Below, piece after piece: positions 35,123 through 44,085 of a stretch of 64,000 bases of DNA. The stretch's first letter is position 1. Each line of letters begins with the position of its first letter. Where the stretch lies: positions 124,001 to 188,000 of the forward strand of contig NZ_AP026671.1 in assembly GCF_027946175.1 (NCBI RefSeq), read 5' to 3'. Position numbers and translations under genes: made by a program. The notes beneath the pieces are model-generated. The model did no database searches, was not told where the DNA came from, and was given only the letters and a program-made list of their open reading frames with translations. Source of the DNA: Nitratiruptor tergarcus DSM 16512 (GTDB taxonomy: Bacteria > Campylobacterota > Campylobacteria > Campylobacterales > Nitratiruptoraceae).

Positions 35123-35550
35123 ACATCCACCTCTTGCATCTTTTGCATGATCTCTTCTTTGTTAAATGGAAGTTGCTCAGCCATTGTATAGAGGATCTGC
35201 TCCTCTTTCATGTTGTGCTGCTGTGTCATTATCATAAACGTCTCACCTAGACCCAATGCTTTATCGCGATTTTTTGCTTCAATCGCTTCGCCAAGTTGAT
35301 TGATGATGGATCTAATCTGATCATGTTCCATCTTCATCACATAAATTGGCCCTTCACCACTACCGACAAACTCCTCCATTGCCGGAAAAAGGACATCCTC
35401 TTCCATTGCAAAATGCTTGAGCATTGCTCTTTTAAAAGGCATAAAAAGCTCTAACGCTTTTTCAAAATCACCTTGGCTGAGTGCCTCTTCTAGTGGTGCA
35501 TAGAGATTATCACACTCTCTGTGATCTTGTGTCATATACTCTTTTATCAT
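35119..35550 (-). CDS. Hemerythrin HHE-domain protein
   Basis: This 143-residue four-helix protein has iron-ligand candidates DHRECDNL near the N-terminus, LKHFAMEEDVLFPAM, KMEHDQIRSII and TQQHNMKEEQILYTMAE. These follow the H...HxxxE...H...HxxxE spacing of the HHE family. It probably binds a di-iron centre that senses or stores O2 or NO. It sits between the GT39 gene and DUF2249 with 4-base overlaps on both sides. Confidence 0.87.
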   Translation of the reverse strand: MIKEYMTQDHRECDNLYAPLEEALSQGDFEKALELFMPFKRAMLKHFAMEEDVLFPAMEEFVGSGEGPIYVMKMEHDQIRSIINQLGEAIEAKNRDKALGLGETFMIMTQQHNMKEEQILYTMAEQLPFNKEEIMQKMQEVDV

Positions 35551-37058
35551 TGTTCATCCTTTAGTTGTATAAGTGCTACACCATTTTTTTGAAAAAGTAT
35601 AGCAAAATTCTTAAAATGTTTAAGGTTGCTGCGTTTTGTAAAGACAATATTATTTGGCTTTGGCTTGGTGCGAGGAGTGATGTGCCCAAGATAGAAACTA
35701 AAAGATGGAGTGTTTATGCCTACCATTTTGATGCTTGTGAGATTGTGCTTCTTTGCATACTGTGCAGCCTCTTTGATAGGCTCTTCTGCAGCGTTTGCAT
35801 AGACTTTTGCTATGAAGAAATTGAGTGAAATGAGTGTAACAAATCCCATAACGATCGCTGCTTTTTCTTTGGTGCTGCGTAAGAGAAAAAAACTTAAAAG
35901 TGTAGCAAAGAGAAAATAGATGATGTAGAGGAGATTAAATTCTAAGCCTTGGACTATATAGTATTCGTAGCTTCCTTGGCGTATCGATTGTAAAACCACA
36001 TTTTTGATAAAAGGCAGAAGCAAAAAGAGCGCATGAAAAAGAGAATAAGGTAGCAGCAATAAAAAATTTGAGCGCACTTTATCAAAGTAGAGAGCCATAA
36101 AAATAAAAAGAGGTGTGTAGCCGTAAATGATATAGTGGGGTAGCTTTGTATGGGAAAATGAGAAAAAAGCAAATACAAACAAAAACCAGATAGCAAGATA
36201 CTGCTTTAGAGGCGCATCAAACCAGTTTTTAATAAAGCGAAGAGATTTGAGAAAGATGGAGGTAAAAGGCAAAAGCCCAATGAGTATAACGGGAATATAG
36301 AAAAAAAAGCCTCCTCTATGCCCCTCCATTGCTTGTGCTGCAAAGCGGTTGAGGTTATGCTTGAGCAAAAAGCCTTCAATAAAGTTTTGCCCCTGATCGA
36401 GATACTCTGCTATGTACCAGGGGGCTGCGATTGCAAGAAATATCATAATCCCTACTGGATTAAAGACACTTTTAGCCCAAAAACGCAGATCTTTTCGTAA
36501 AAAAAGCAGACTCACAGCCAATGGAATGAGGATAGCCACCGGCCCTTTAGTGAGTACTCCAAAGCCGATTGCTGCAAATGTGAGGTACAAATAGCCTTTT
36601 TGGCGAGATTGATAGTAGATGTAGAATGCAAACATACTTGCAGCAATAAACATATTAAGTAGTGCATCAGCTATGGCTGCTTTAGCAATGATAGAGATTT
36701 GCAAAGATCCAGCCATAAAAAAGCTTGCCCAAAAGGCGGTTTTTTCATCAAAAAATCTTTTCGTAAACCGGTAGAGCAGATAGACCCACAAAGTTGCAGC
36801 TAAAGCGCTAGGAAGGCGCATTGCAAATTCATTGAGTCCAAAAACAGATGCACTAGCAGCTTGCAGCCAGTAGATGAGGATTGGCTTATCAAAACGTAAA
36901 TTTCCATTGAGGTAGGTAGTAATAAAATTGTGCGAAGTGAGCATCTCTCTTGTAGCTTCGCTAAAAGCTCCTTCATCAAGATTAAAAAGCGGATAGAAGC
37001 CAAGTGTAGCGTAAAAACTTAAAAAAACGATAGCAAGAAGGAGTGCTCTATTTTGCAA
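35547..37058 (-). CDS. Glycosyltransferase family 39 / ArnT-like membrane transferase
   Basis: This is about 503 residues with roughly 12 transmembrane helices. The first periplasmic loop has FNLDEGAFSEATREM with the catalytic acidic pair of GT39/ArnT-type enzymes, then NLRFDKPILIYW. TTG 37058, behind AAAGGA and overlapping the PAP2 stop, is preferred to the start at 37088. It would transfer a sugar from a polyprenyl phosphate donor to lipid A, core or protein. The PAP2 phosphatase and epimerase upstream fit such a pathway. Confidence 0.85.
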   Translation of the reverse strand: MQNRALLLAIVFLSFYATLGFYPLFNLDEGAFSEATREMLTSHNFITTYLNGNLRFDKPILIYWLQAASASVFGLNEFAMRLPSALAATLWVYLLYRFTKRFFDEKTAFWASFFMAGSLQISIIAKAAIADALLNMFIAASMFAFYIYYQSRQKGYLYLTFAAIGFGVLTKGPVAILIPLAVSLLFLRKDLRFWAKSVFNPVGIMIFLAIAAPWYIAEYLDQGQNFIEGFLLKHNLNRFAAQAMEGHRGGFFFYIPVILIGLLPFTSIFLKSLRFIKNWFDAPLKQYLAIWFLFVFAFFSFSHTKLPHYIIYGYTPLFIFMALYFDKVRSNFLLLLPYSLFHALFLLLPFIKNVVLQSIRQGSYEYYIVQGLEFNLLYIIYFLFATLLSFFLLRSTKEKAAIVMGFVTLISLNFFIAKVYANAAEEPIKEAAQYAKKHNLTSIKMVGINTPSFSFYLGHITPRTKPKPNNIVFTKRSNLKHFKNFAILFQKNGVALIQLKDEQ

Positions 37059-37614
37059 GCCCCATCCTTTTATATAAAAGCACTGCACTTAAAGTCCCTA
37101 TCAAAGCTCCAATGAGTACATCACTTATGTAGTGTTGTGCTAGGACAACGCGACTTGCTGCAACTAAAAGAGCAAGAAACCAAAAGATATAGCGATATTT
37201 TGGAAAAATGAGTCCTAAACTTACCATAGCAGCAAATGCGGTAGTGGTATGGCCTGAGGGCATAGACCAAAATTTTCCTTTGAGCTCGAAAAACTGTGGA
37301 GTAGTAAGATGCTCACTAAAAAAGAGCTTTGGACGAGGACGGCTGATGAGAATTTTAAGTGCAGTTGTAATGAGACCAGCAACAATGACACTTGTAAATA
37401 AAAAGAGTCCTTTTTTTGCTTTGGCAGGATCACTTTTTCTAAAAAAAAGATACGCCCCTAAACCTGCAAGGAGATAGGGAACGGCGTTGCCAAGATGTGT
37501 AATGAGAGAGAAAAAGGGATAGGAGTGATTATGAAAAAAGAGTGCTACATCGTAATCAAGCCATAGGATACTTGCAATTACAATGAGTAAAACAGCTACG
37601 ATCTTATACGCCAT
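37048..37614 (-). CDS. PAP2-family membrane phosphatase
   Basis: This 188-residue protein has five to six membrane segments and all three phosphatase signatures: KILISRPRP, SMPSGHTTTAFA and SRVVLAQHYISDVLIG. ATG 37614, behind AGGGAG, is preferred to the further upstream start. It could dephosphorylate undecaprenyl pyrophosphate or lipid A phosphate. It overlaps the epimerase and GT39 genes by 11 bases each. Confidence 0.88.
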   Translation of the reverse strand: MAYKIVAVLLIVIASILWLDYDVALFFHNHSYPFFSLITHLGNAVPYLLAGLGAYLFFRKSDPAKAKKGLFLFTSVIVAGLITTALKILISRPRPKLFFSEHLTTPQFFELKGKFWSMPSGHTTTAFAAMVSLGLIFPKYRYIFWFLALLVAASRVVLAQHYISDVLIGALIGTLSAVLLYKRMGLAK

Positions 37615-38656
37615 AAAACTCCCTATACCATTTAACAAATTGCTCTACGCCGTATTCGATTGGAGTACCTGGCTTATAGCCAAGATCGCGCTCAAGAGCA
37701 GTAGTATCAGCCCACGTAGCTGGTACATCACCAGGTTGAATTGGCAGCATATTTTTCTTTGCTTCTTTGCCTAGCGCTTTTTCTATCGCTTTGATAAAGT
37801 CCATAAGCTCTACTGGAGATCCATTACCGATATTATAAACGCGATATGGGGCATTGGAGCTTGCAGGATTTGGTCTGCGTCCGCTCCAGCATGCGTCCGG
37901 TTGAGCTGGATTATCAATGACACGTACTACACCTTCTACAATATCATCGATATATGTAAAATCCCTCTTCATCTTTCCATAATTAAACACATCTATAGGC
38001 CTATCTTCTAAAATTGCTTTCGTAAACAAAAAGAGCGCCATATCTGGTCTTCCCCAGGGACCATAGACAGTAAAGAAACGCAGACCCGTTGTAGGAATAC
38101 CATACAGATGACTGTAGGTGTGTGCCATAAGCTCATTGCTCTTTTTACTTGCTGCATAGAGACTAATTGGGTGATCTACATTATCTTCCACGCTAAAGGG
38201 CATGCGCTCATTAAGCCCATAGACGCTTGAGCTAGAAGCATAGGCAAGATGTTCTACCTCGTTGTGGCGGCAGGCTTCCAAAATATTGAGAAAACCCACT
38301 ATATTGCTTTGGATATAGGCATCAGGATTGGTCAAAGAGTAGCGCACGCCTGCTTGAGCTGCGAGATTGCAGACATGTGTTGGTTTATGCTCTTTGAAGA
38401 TAGCTTCAATTGCAGATTTATCTTCAAGATCGATGCGGTAAAATATGTGATTGGGATATTTTTTGCTCTTGTAGCGCTTTGCAAATGTATAATCCTCCTT
38501 TTCAAAGCCTAGCTCTTTGAGCCTTCCATATTTAACGCGAATATCGTAGTAGTCATTGATATTATCTATTCCAATAACCTCATCGCCGCGCTCAAGCAAT
38601 CTCTTTGCTAAGTGAAATCCTATAAATCCAGCTGTGCCAGTTACAACTATTTTCAT
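37604..38656 (-). CDS. NAD-dependent UDP-sugar epimerase, UDP-glucuronate 4-epimerase-like
   Basis: This 350-residue extended short-chain dehydrogenase has TGTAGFIGFHLAKRLLERG at the N-terminus, CNLAAQAGVRYSL, and SLYAASKKSNELMAH with catalytic Tyr and Lys. RFFTVYGPWGRPDMALFLFTKAI is characteristic of UDP-glucuronate 4-epimerases. Its product, UDP-galacturonate, would feed surface-polysaccharide or lipid decoration, perhaps through the GT39 enzyme. Substrate is by similarity. Confidence 0.88.
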   Translation of the reverse strand: MKIVVTGTAGFIGFHLAKRLLERGDEVIGIDNINDYYDIRVKYGRLKELGFEKEDYTFAKRYKSKKYPNHIFYRIDLEDKSAIEAIFKEHKPTHVCNLAAQAGVRYSLTNPDAYIQSNIVGFLNILEACRHNEVEHLAYASSSSVYGLNERMPFSVEDNVDHPISLYAASKKSNELMAHTYSHLYGIPTTGLRFFTVYGPWGRPDMALFLFTKAILEDRPIDVFNYGKMKRDFTYIDDIVEGVVRVIDNPAQPDACWSGRRPNPASSNAPYRVYNIGNGSPVELMDFIKAIEKALGKEAKKNMLPIQPGDVPATWADTTALERDLGYKPGTPIEYGVEQFVKWYREFYGV

Positions 38657-40191
38657 TGAAGTTTTCCTTTTTTTGTGTAGCGTAAAAATCCCTTTTCACC
38701 AGCTATTCCTACACCATTAATATAGTAGCTGCCATCTTCATTGGGATTATGAACTGCAAAACCTAAAGTTTTAGCTATGATTTTACCAAATTGGTAGTGA
38801 GAAATGACACTACTTAAGTTAAAATCTTTTGTAATTTGGATTGGGCACGATTTTGTATAGTATATGAGCAGTGGTACTTTTGCATCTGCAAATCCCAAAT
38901 AGACATGCCCAAACCTTCCACCCTCATCTTTATCTCCCATCATCTCTCCATGATCAGAGGTAAAAAAGACCACACTGCATCCAGGCAGCGTATCTGCTTT
39001 TTGAAAAACAGTATGGAGGATATAGTCTGTATAACGCACAGAGTTGAGGTAACTATGGAACATATACCCTTTATAGGGAAGGTCTTTAAATGGAAATTGG
39101 TAAAAGCGAGGTGGAGTATATTTTTCATAAGGTGAGTGGGAGTTGCGCTGGTGCAAGATGATGAAGTTGGATCTATTAAAATCGACTGTGTCGAGATAGT
39201 TGGCAAGAAGCTCATCATATCCATGGAAAACTTTAGTTACATCAGAAAAGTCTGAAAGCACACCTCCTATGACAAAGAGATTTTGTGTGGTGATGTAGTG
39301 TGTTTTGTAGCCTTGCTCTTTTGCTAAATGTAAAAGGTTGGTATCTGGTTTTACAAGGGGCGTTATGTTTTGCGGTTCACGCTTGAGAGCAAAGAAGGTA
39401 GGCACACTTACATCTGTTGTTACACCAGCACTATAACCCCAAGTGTAGTGAAAATTTGGTGCAAATTTGAGTTTGTCAAGGTAGGGGGTTGATTCTTTTG
39501 GATATCCAAAAAGGCTCATATATTTTGCGTTGAGACTCTCCCCCATGACAACTATAATATTTTGCGGGAGAGGTTTTTTGAGTTTTGTGACTTTATATGG
39601 TTTAAAGTGCGGTTTGTTTTGCTTTTTGAATGCCTCTTTTGCTATATACCATGAGAGTGCGTTGAATGTGTTTTTAAAAGAGAAAGAGGTTGCTTTTGGC
39701 AGATAGATATATGCTCTTTTGCGTTTAATTGCTGATATTGGTCCAATGAGGAGTAAGAATAGGATAAAAAGAGGCATATACTTTATACGCACAGCTTGCG
39801 CTCTTCGTAAAAAGAGGCTTAAAGCGATTATTTGGATGAGATAGAGCAAAAGAGGTACATAGGTATAGCGGATAACATCAGCAAGCGTATCGATGATTTC
39901 TGGGATCTGATCTGCCAAGCCAATTTCGTAGGGCATGAGGTATGAGTGAAAATAGCTAAAGTGAAAGAGTTGTACAAAAGAGAGTGTTGCGATAAAAAGA
40001 GCGAAGATTAAACGTATCCAGTACTTTTGTACTGTCAAAATCAAAAATGAGAGGAGATATAAAGCTGCAAGCTCTTTGAAAATGGAGGGAACAAATACGA
40101 AAAAGTTTTTATGGATAAGCATGAAGAGGATATCTGGAAATAAAAAGAGTATTGTAAGAATAAATGCATTGATGAAATGTCTTTTTAGCAA
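38653..40191 (-). CDS. Phosphoethanolamine transferase-like sulfatase-fold membrane protein
   Basis: This is about 512 residues. Five N-terminal membrane helices (to about 170) are followed by a periplasmic sulfatase-fold domain with NIIVVMGESLNAKYMSLFGY, which carries the catalytic position, and FFTSDHGEMMGDKDEGG plus GRFGHVYLGF supplying metal ligands. TTG 40191, behind AAAGGA, avoids overlap with the divergent exonuclease gene. By family (EptA/EptC type) it would move phosphoethanolamine onto lipid A, core or flagellar protein. Confidence 0.85.
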   Translation of the reverse strand: MLKRHFINAFILTILFLFPDILFMLIHKNFFVFVPSIFKELAALYLLSFLILTVQKYWIRLIFALFIATLSFVQLFHFSYFHSYLMPYEIGLADQIPEIIDTLADVIRYTYVPLLLYLIQIIALSLFLRRAQAVRIKYMPLFILFLLLIGPISAIKRKRAYIYLPKATSFSFKNTFNALSWYIAKEAFKKQNKPHFKPYKVTKLKKPLPQNIIVVMGESLNAKYMSLFGYPKESTPYLDKLKFAPNFHYTWGYSAGVTTDVSVPTFFALKREPQNITPLVKPDTNLLHLAKEQGYKTHYITTQNLFVIGGVLSDFSDVTKVFHGYDELLANYLDTVDFNRSNFIILHQRNSHSPYEKYTPPRFYQFPFKDLPYKGYMFHSYLNSVRYTDYILHTVFQKADTLPGCSVVFFTSDHGEMMGDKDEGGRFGHVYLGFADAKVPLLIYYTKSCPIQITKDFNLSSVISHYQFGKIIAKTLGFAVHNPNEDGSYYINGVGIAGEKGFLRYTKKGKLQ

Positions 40192-40231
40192 AGAGAATCC
40201 TTTTTCAGTATAATTCCAATAAAGGAGAGTA

Positions 40232-41017
40232 ATGATTTGTGTTTTTGATTGTGAAACTATACCAGATATAGAGCTTGTGCGCAAAACCTTTGATGTAAAA
40301 GGTGATGATTATGAAGCAAGTATGCAAGCTCTTGCACAATTTCAATCACAAAACAGTACTACTTTTTTGCCTCATCCATATCATAAAGTAGTAGCCATCA
40401 GTGCTGTCTTTGCAGATGATTTGGGGCGATTTATAAAAGTTGGAACCTTTCCAGGAGAGAGTGAAAAAGAGATAATTGAGGAGTTTTTAGGCTATTTAGA
40501 TAGGAGCAATCCTAAACTAGTCTCTTTTAATGGAAGAGGTTTTGATATACCGATGCTTTTGCTGCGAGCTATGAAATATAATCTCTCCTGCCCAGCCTAT
40601 TTTGAGCAAGATAATGTGGAGCTAAACAAAACTAAATGGGAGAATTACCGTTCACGCTATTCGGAGCAGTTTCATCTAGATCTTTTGGATGTACTTGGCA
40701 ATTATGGTGCTGTAAGAAGCTTAAAACTCGATACCCTCTGCCAAATGGTAGGTATTCCTGGTAAATTTGATGTTAGTGGCGATCAGGTAATGGAACTTTA
40801 TTATAAAAATGAAAAAGAAAAAATTAAAGAGTATTGTGAAAGCGATGTTATAAATACATATCTACTTTTTTTAAAATATGAACTGCTCAAAGGAAACCTC
40901 ACGCACACAGACTATAGGGCAATTTTGGCGCGTATGCAAGAAAAATTCCCTCAAGATAAAAGCTACTCGCAAACCTTTTTAGATTTTTTGCAAAAGGAAA
41001 TAGATGATAGTAACTGA
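40232..41017 (+). CDS. PolB-like 3'-5' exonuclease (PF10108 type)
   Basis: This 261-residue DnaQ-fold protein starts at ATG 40232, behind GGAG. ExoI motif is FDCETIPDIEL (first catalytic Asp and Glu), ExoII SFNGRGFDIPMLLLRA, and ExoIII YCESDVINTYLLFL. It resembles the stand-alone exonuclease domain related to family B polymerases and should trim single strands during repair. It is divergent from the phosphoethanolamine transferase gene across 40 bases that contain a plus-strand TATAAT at 40209. Confidence 0.85.
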   Translation: MICVFDCETIPDIELVRKTFDVKGDDYEASMQALAQFQSQNSTTFLPHPYHKVVAISAVFADDLGRFIKVGTFPGESEKEIIEEFLGYLDRSNPKLVSFNGRGFDIPMLLLRAMKYNLSCPAYFEQDNVELNKTKWENYRSRYSEQFHLDLLDVLGNYGAVRSLKLDTLCQMVGIPGKFDVSGDQVMELYYKNEKEKIKEYCESDVINTYLLFLKYELLKGNLTHTDYRAILARMQEKFPQDKSYSQTFLDFLQKEIDDSN

Positions 41018-41912
41018 GATTGAAGAGTTTTCAGAGATACGTGTACGGGCAAGGGCTTATCTATGTTTTTTGCTCCAAAGATATATTCCCAACTATGTTC
41101 CTGAGCCTTCACTAGACAATATTATCAATGCTTTAAAGATTTTGAAAAAAGAGCTACCACAAGCAGAAGCTTTTTATATTTTGGATAAGAAGGGTATGCA
41201 GATAATTGATGCAATTTCCAATAATCCTGAATATAGAAGAGGCAAAGGGATCAATAGAAGTATGCGCGCTTACTATTACCGTGCTGTAAGAGAGAAACGG
41301 TGTATTCTTACAGATCCCTATCCCTCTTTGCTTTCTCACAATCTTACCGTAACTGCTTCGTATCCTGTTTATGATGATAATAAGCAGCTTGCTTTTATTG
41401 TTTGTGTTGATATCTCGTTAAAAGATCTTTTGAAGCTTTTTCACCCTTCCTCAATCGATTCCTATTTTGGCCATTTTACCAAGATCTCCTATAGCTTTTT
41501 TTCTCTTGCGCTCTTAATCGTTGCGATATTGCTACTTTTAAAAGGTGTGGGAAGTTTTTTTATAATGGCATTTGAGCTGAGACATATAAATATAAAAGAG
41601 ATTTTTGAATCGACTATTTTGATTACCCTTTCTCTGGCCATTTTTGATCTTGTTAAAACGCTTTTTGAAGAGGAGGTTCTTGGGCGGCATAAGAAGCGAG
41701 AAGCAAGCGATATTCACAAAACTATGATTAGATTTTTGGGATCAATCGTGATAGCACTCTCTATAGAAGCCTTGATGCTCGTATTTAAATTTGCTATTAT
41801 TGACCCGCAAAAAATTATGTTTGCAGTATATCTCATAGGGGCTGTGACACTGCTGCTTTTTGGCCTCTCATTTTATCTCAAGTCAATTAGCAACATCAAA
41901 GAGGAAGAATGA
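41004..41912 (+). CDS. PDC (Cache-like) sensor membrane protein without output domain
   Basis: This 302-residue protein has a Cache/PDC-like sensor in its first about 150 residues (AFYILDKKGMQIIDAIS, RGKGINRSMRAYYYRAV, YPVYDDNKQLAFIVCVDIS). Four membrane helices follow (about 168-190, 210-228, 248-265, 272-290). No kinase, GGDEF or methyl-accepting domain is attached. There is no obvious N-terminal membrane segment, so the sensor may be cytoplasmic. It overlaps the exonuclease by 14 bases and hisH by 4; function unknown. Confidence 0.75.
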   Translation: MIVTEIEEFSEIRVRARAYLCFLLQRYIPNYVPEPSLDNIINALKILKKELPQAEAFYILDKKGMQIIDAISNNPEYRRGKGINRSMRAYYYRAVREKRCILTDPYPSLLSHNLTVTASYPVYDDNKQLAFIVCVDISLKDLLKLFHPSSIDSYFGHFTKISYSFFSLALLIVAILLLLKGVGSFFIMAFELRHINIKEIFESTILITLSLAIFDLVKTLFEEEVLGRHKKREASDIHKTMIRFLGSIVIALSIEALMLVFKFAIIDPQKIMFAVYLIGAVTLLLFGLSFYLKSISNIKEEE

Positions 41913-42523
41913 AGATAGCAATTATTGATTATAATATGGGAAATCTTCGCAGTGTATCAAATGCTTTTGAAAAGATTGGAAACCCAGCAACTATCGAAAA
42001 AGATCCAGAAAAACTCAAAGAGTACGATAAACTTATCCTCCCAGGAGTAGGTGCTTTTGGTGATGCGATGGAGCATTTGAGGCAAAGCGCTCTTCAAGAG
42101 GCAATTATAGAGTTTGCTCAAAGTGGAAAACCTATACTTGGAATTTGCCTTGGGATGCAGCTTCTTTTTGAAAAGAGTTACGAGTTTGGCGAGCATCAAG
42201 GGCTCGGACTTATTCCAGGAGAGGTTGTACCATTTGATAAGAGCCGCTTTGAGCATAGGCTCAAGGTTCCGCATATGGGATGGAATGAGCTTTTTGTGCA
42301 AAAAGAGACCCCCATTTTTCGAGGACTTCCCCAGGCCTTCTATCTTTACTTTGTTCATAGTTACCATGCTGTGTGTGACGATGCATATGCGATAGGCAAA
42401 ACAGTGTATGGGTATGAGTTTGTGAGTGCTGTGCAAAAAGAGAATATCTTTGGCTTGCAGCCGCATCCAGAAAAATCCCATGAGAACGGTTTGAAGATTT
42501 TAAAAAATTTTGTGGAGTTATAG
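41909..42523 (+). CDS. hisH: Imidazole glycerol phosphate synthase glutaminase subunit
   Basis: This 204-residue class-I amidotransferase has DYNMGNLRSVSNAF, the oxyanion motif LPGVGAFGDAM, GICLGMQLLFEKS with the nucleophile cysteine, YFVHSYHA and FGLQPHPEKSH with catalytic His and Glu. It pairs with HisF (not in this window) in histidine synthesis. hisA follows immediately. Confidence 0.95.
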   Translation: MKIAIIDYNMGNLRSVSNAFEKIGNPATIEKDPEKLKEYDKLILPGVGAFGDAMEHLRQSALQEAIIEFAQSGKPILGICLGMQLLFEKSYEFGEHQGLGLIPGEVVPFDKSRFEHRLKVPHMGWNELFVQKETPIFRGLPQAFYLYFVHSYHAVCDDAYAIGKTVYGYEFVSAVQKENIFGLQPHPEKSHENGLKILKNFVEL

Positions 42524-43240
42524 ATGGAAATATTACCGGCAATTGATTTAAAAGATGGAAAATGTGTGAGACTGACAAAAGGATTGATGGAGAGCGCAAA
42601 GATCTATAGTGATGAGCCTGCGGAGATTGCAAAACGCTTTGAGCAGATGGGTGCAAGGTGGTTACATCTTGTGGATCTCAATGGTGCCTTTGCAGGTGAG
42701 CCAAAAAACTTGAAGCAGATTGAAAAGATCCGCAAAAATACAAATCTCAAAATTGAACTAGGTGGCGGAATTCGTGATGAAGAGACTATCAAGCGCTATA
42801 TAGATTTAGGCATCAATAGAGTTATACTAGGATCCATCGCAGCCAAAAACCCTTCTTTTGTAAAAGATATGGCTGCGAAGTATCCAGTTGCAGTGGGTAT
42901 TGATGCGATAGATGGATATGTGGCAGTAGAAGGTTGGGCAGAGACTTCAACAATGAAGGCAACTGATCTGGCAAAAGAGTTTGCAAAAAGTGGCGTTGAA
43001 GCAATTATCTGCACAGATGTTAGTAAAGATGGCACTCTTAGTGGAGTAAACAAAGATTTTACTTTATCTATAGCAAAGGCGAGTGGTGTGCCCACAATTG
43101 CTAGTGGAGGGGTAAAAGATCTGCAAGATATTATTACGCTATTGCGAACCAGAGGAATTGCGGGAGTAATTGTGGGAAAAGCTTTCTATGAAGGAACACT
43201 CGATCTGCGCAAAGCATTTGAGCTCGTAGAGCGTCGATAG
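42524..43240 (+). CDS. hisA: ProFAR isomerase HisA
   Basis: This 238-residue TIM barrel has [14 protein letters not shown] (catalytic Asp near residue 8), [33 protein letters not shown] (second Asp) and the C-terminal [11 protein letters not shown] phosphate-binding motif. It isomerises ProFAR in histidine synthesis. It starts on the base after the hisH stop. Confidence 0.95.
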   Translation: MEILPAIDLKDGKCVRLTKGLMESAKIYSDEPAEIAKRFEQMGARWLHLVDLNGAFAGEPKNLKQIEKIRKNTNLKIELGGGIRDEETIKRYIDLGINRVILGSIAAKNPSFVKDMAAKYPVAVGIDAIDGYVAVEGWAETSTMKATDLAKEFAKSGVEAIICTDVSKDGTLSGVNKDFTLSIAKASGVPTIASGGVKDLQDIITLLRTRGIAGVIVGKAFYEGTLDLRKAFELVERR

Positions 43241-43248
43241 GTAGGGTG

Positions 43249-44085
43249 ATGCAAGAGTATTATTATGAGACATCTATTACAGTAGATAAGTTTCGTGATG
43301 AAATAGAGAGCTTTTTGATGGATCATTTCTATAATGGTATAGAAGAAAGGGGTAATACACTCATTTTGCGTAGTGAAGATCCTCTTTCATCTACTCTCAA
43401 AAAGTTGGAAGAGTATGTGAAATCTTTGGAAGAGATATTTGATGAAACAATTTCACTCAAAATAGAGCAAGAAAAAAAGAGAAACAGTGACTGGATTGAG
43501 AAATTCAAAAAAAGTATTACTCCTGTAGAGGTAGGGGAGTTTTATATCTATCCAGGTTGGTATGAGCCAAAAGAGGGAAAGATTTCTATACAAATCGATC
43601 CAGCTCTTGCTTTTGGAAGTGGTCATCATGAAACTACTCGCGGCTGTTTGCTAGCTTTACAAAAATATGTTAAAAAGGGTGATAGCGTTTTAGATGTTGG
43701 AACAGGAAGCGGTATTTTAGCAATTGCAGCTACGAAACTTGGGGCAGATGTAGATATTTGTGATACAGACGAATTAGCTATAAAAGAGGCAAAAAAGAAT
43801 TTTGCCTTAAACAGTGCTGAGTTTCAGCATGCTTGGATAGGTTCAGCAGCTAACGCTAAAAAAAAGTATGATATAGTAATAGCCAATATTGTCGCAGATG
43901 TTTTGATGATGATAGCCAGAGATCTCAAGAATGCCACAAATGAGGGAGGTATCCTAATCCTCTCTGGCATTATAGAAAAGTATCGCGACAAAGTATATGA
44001 AAAATTTGCACTACCACTAGTAGAAGAGATACAAGAAGGAGAGTGGATAACAATGATTTTACAAAACAGGGGAGCGAATGAATAA
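43249..44085 (+). CDS. prmA: Ribosomal protein L11 methyltransferase
   Basis: This 278-residue SAM-dependent methyltransferase has an N-terminal substrate domain, then DPALAFGSGHHETTRGCLLAL and the SAM loop VLDVGTGSGILAIAA, followed by IVIANIVADVLMM (NPPY-like position). ATG 43249, behind TAGGG, is preferred to the adjoining GTG. It trimethylates L11 lysines. It overlaps ftsH by 8 bases. Confidence 0.93.
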   Translation: MQEYYYETSITVDKFRDEIESFLMDHFYNGIEERGNTLILRSEDPLSSTLKKLEEYVKSLEEIFDETISLKIEQEKKRNSDWIEKFKKSITPVEVGEFYIYPGWYEPKEGKISIQIDPALAFGSGHHETTRGCLLALQKYVKKGDSVLDVGTGSGILAIAATKLGADVDICDTDELAIKEAKKNFALNSAEFQHAWIGSAANAKKKYDIVIANIVADVLMMIARDLKNATNEGGILILSGIIEKYRDKVYEKFALPLVEEIQEGEWITMILQNRGANE

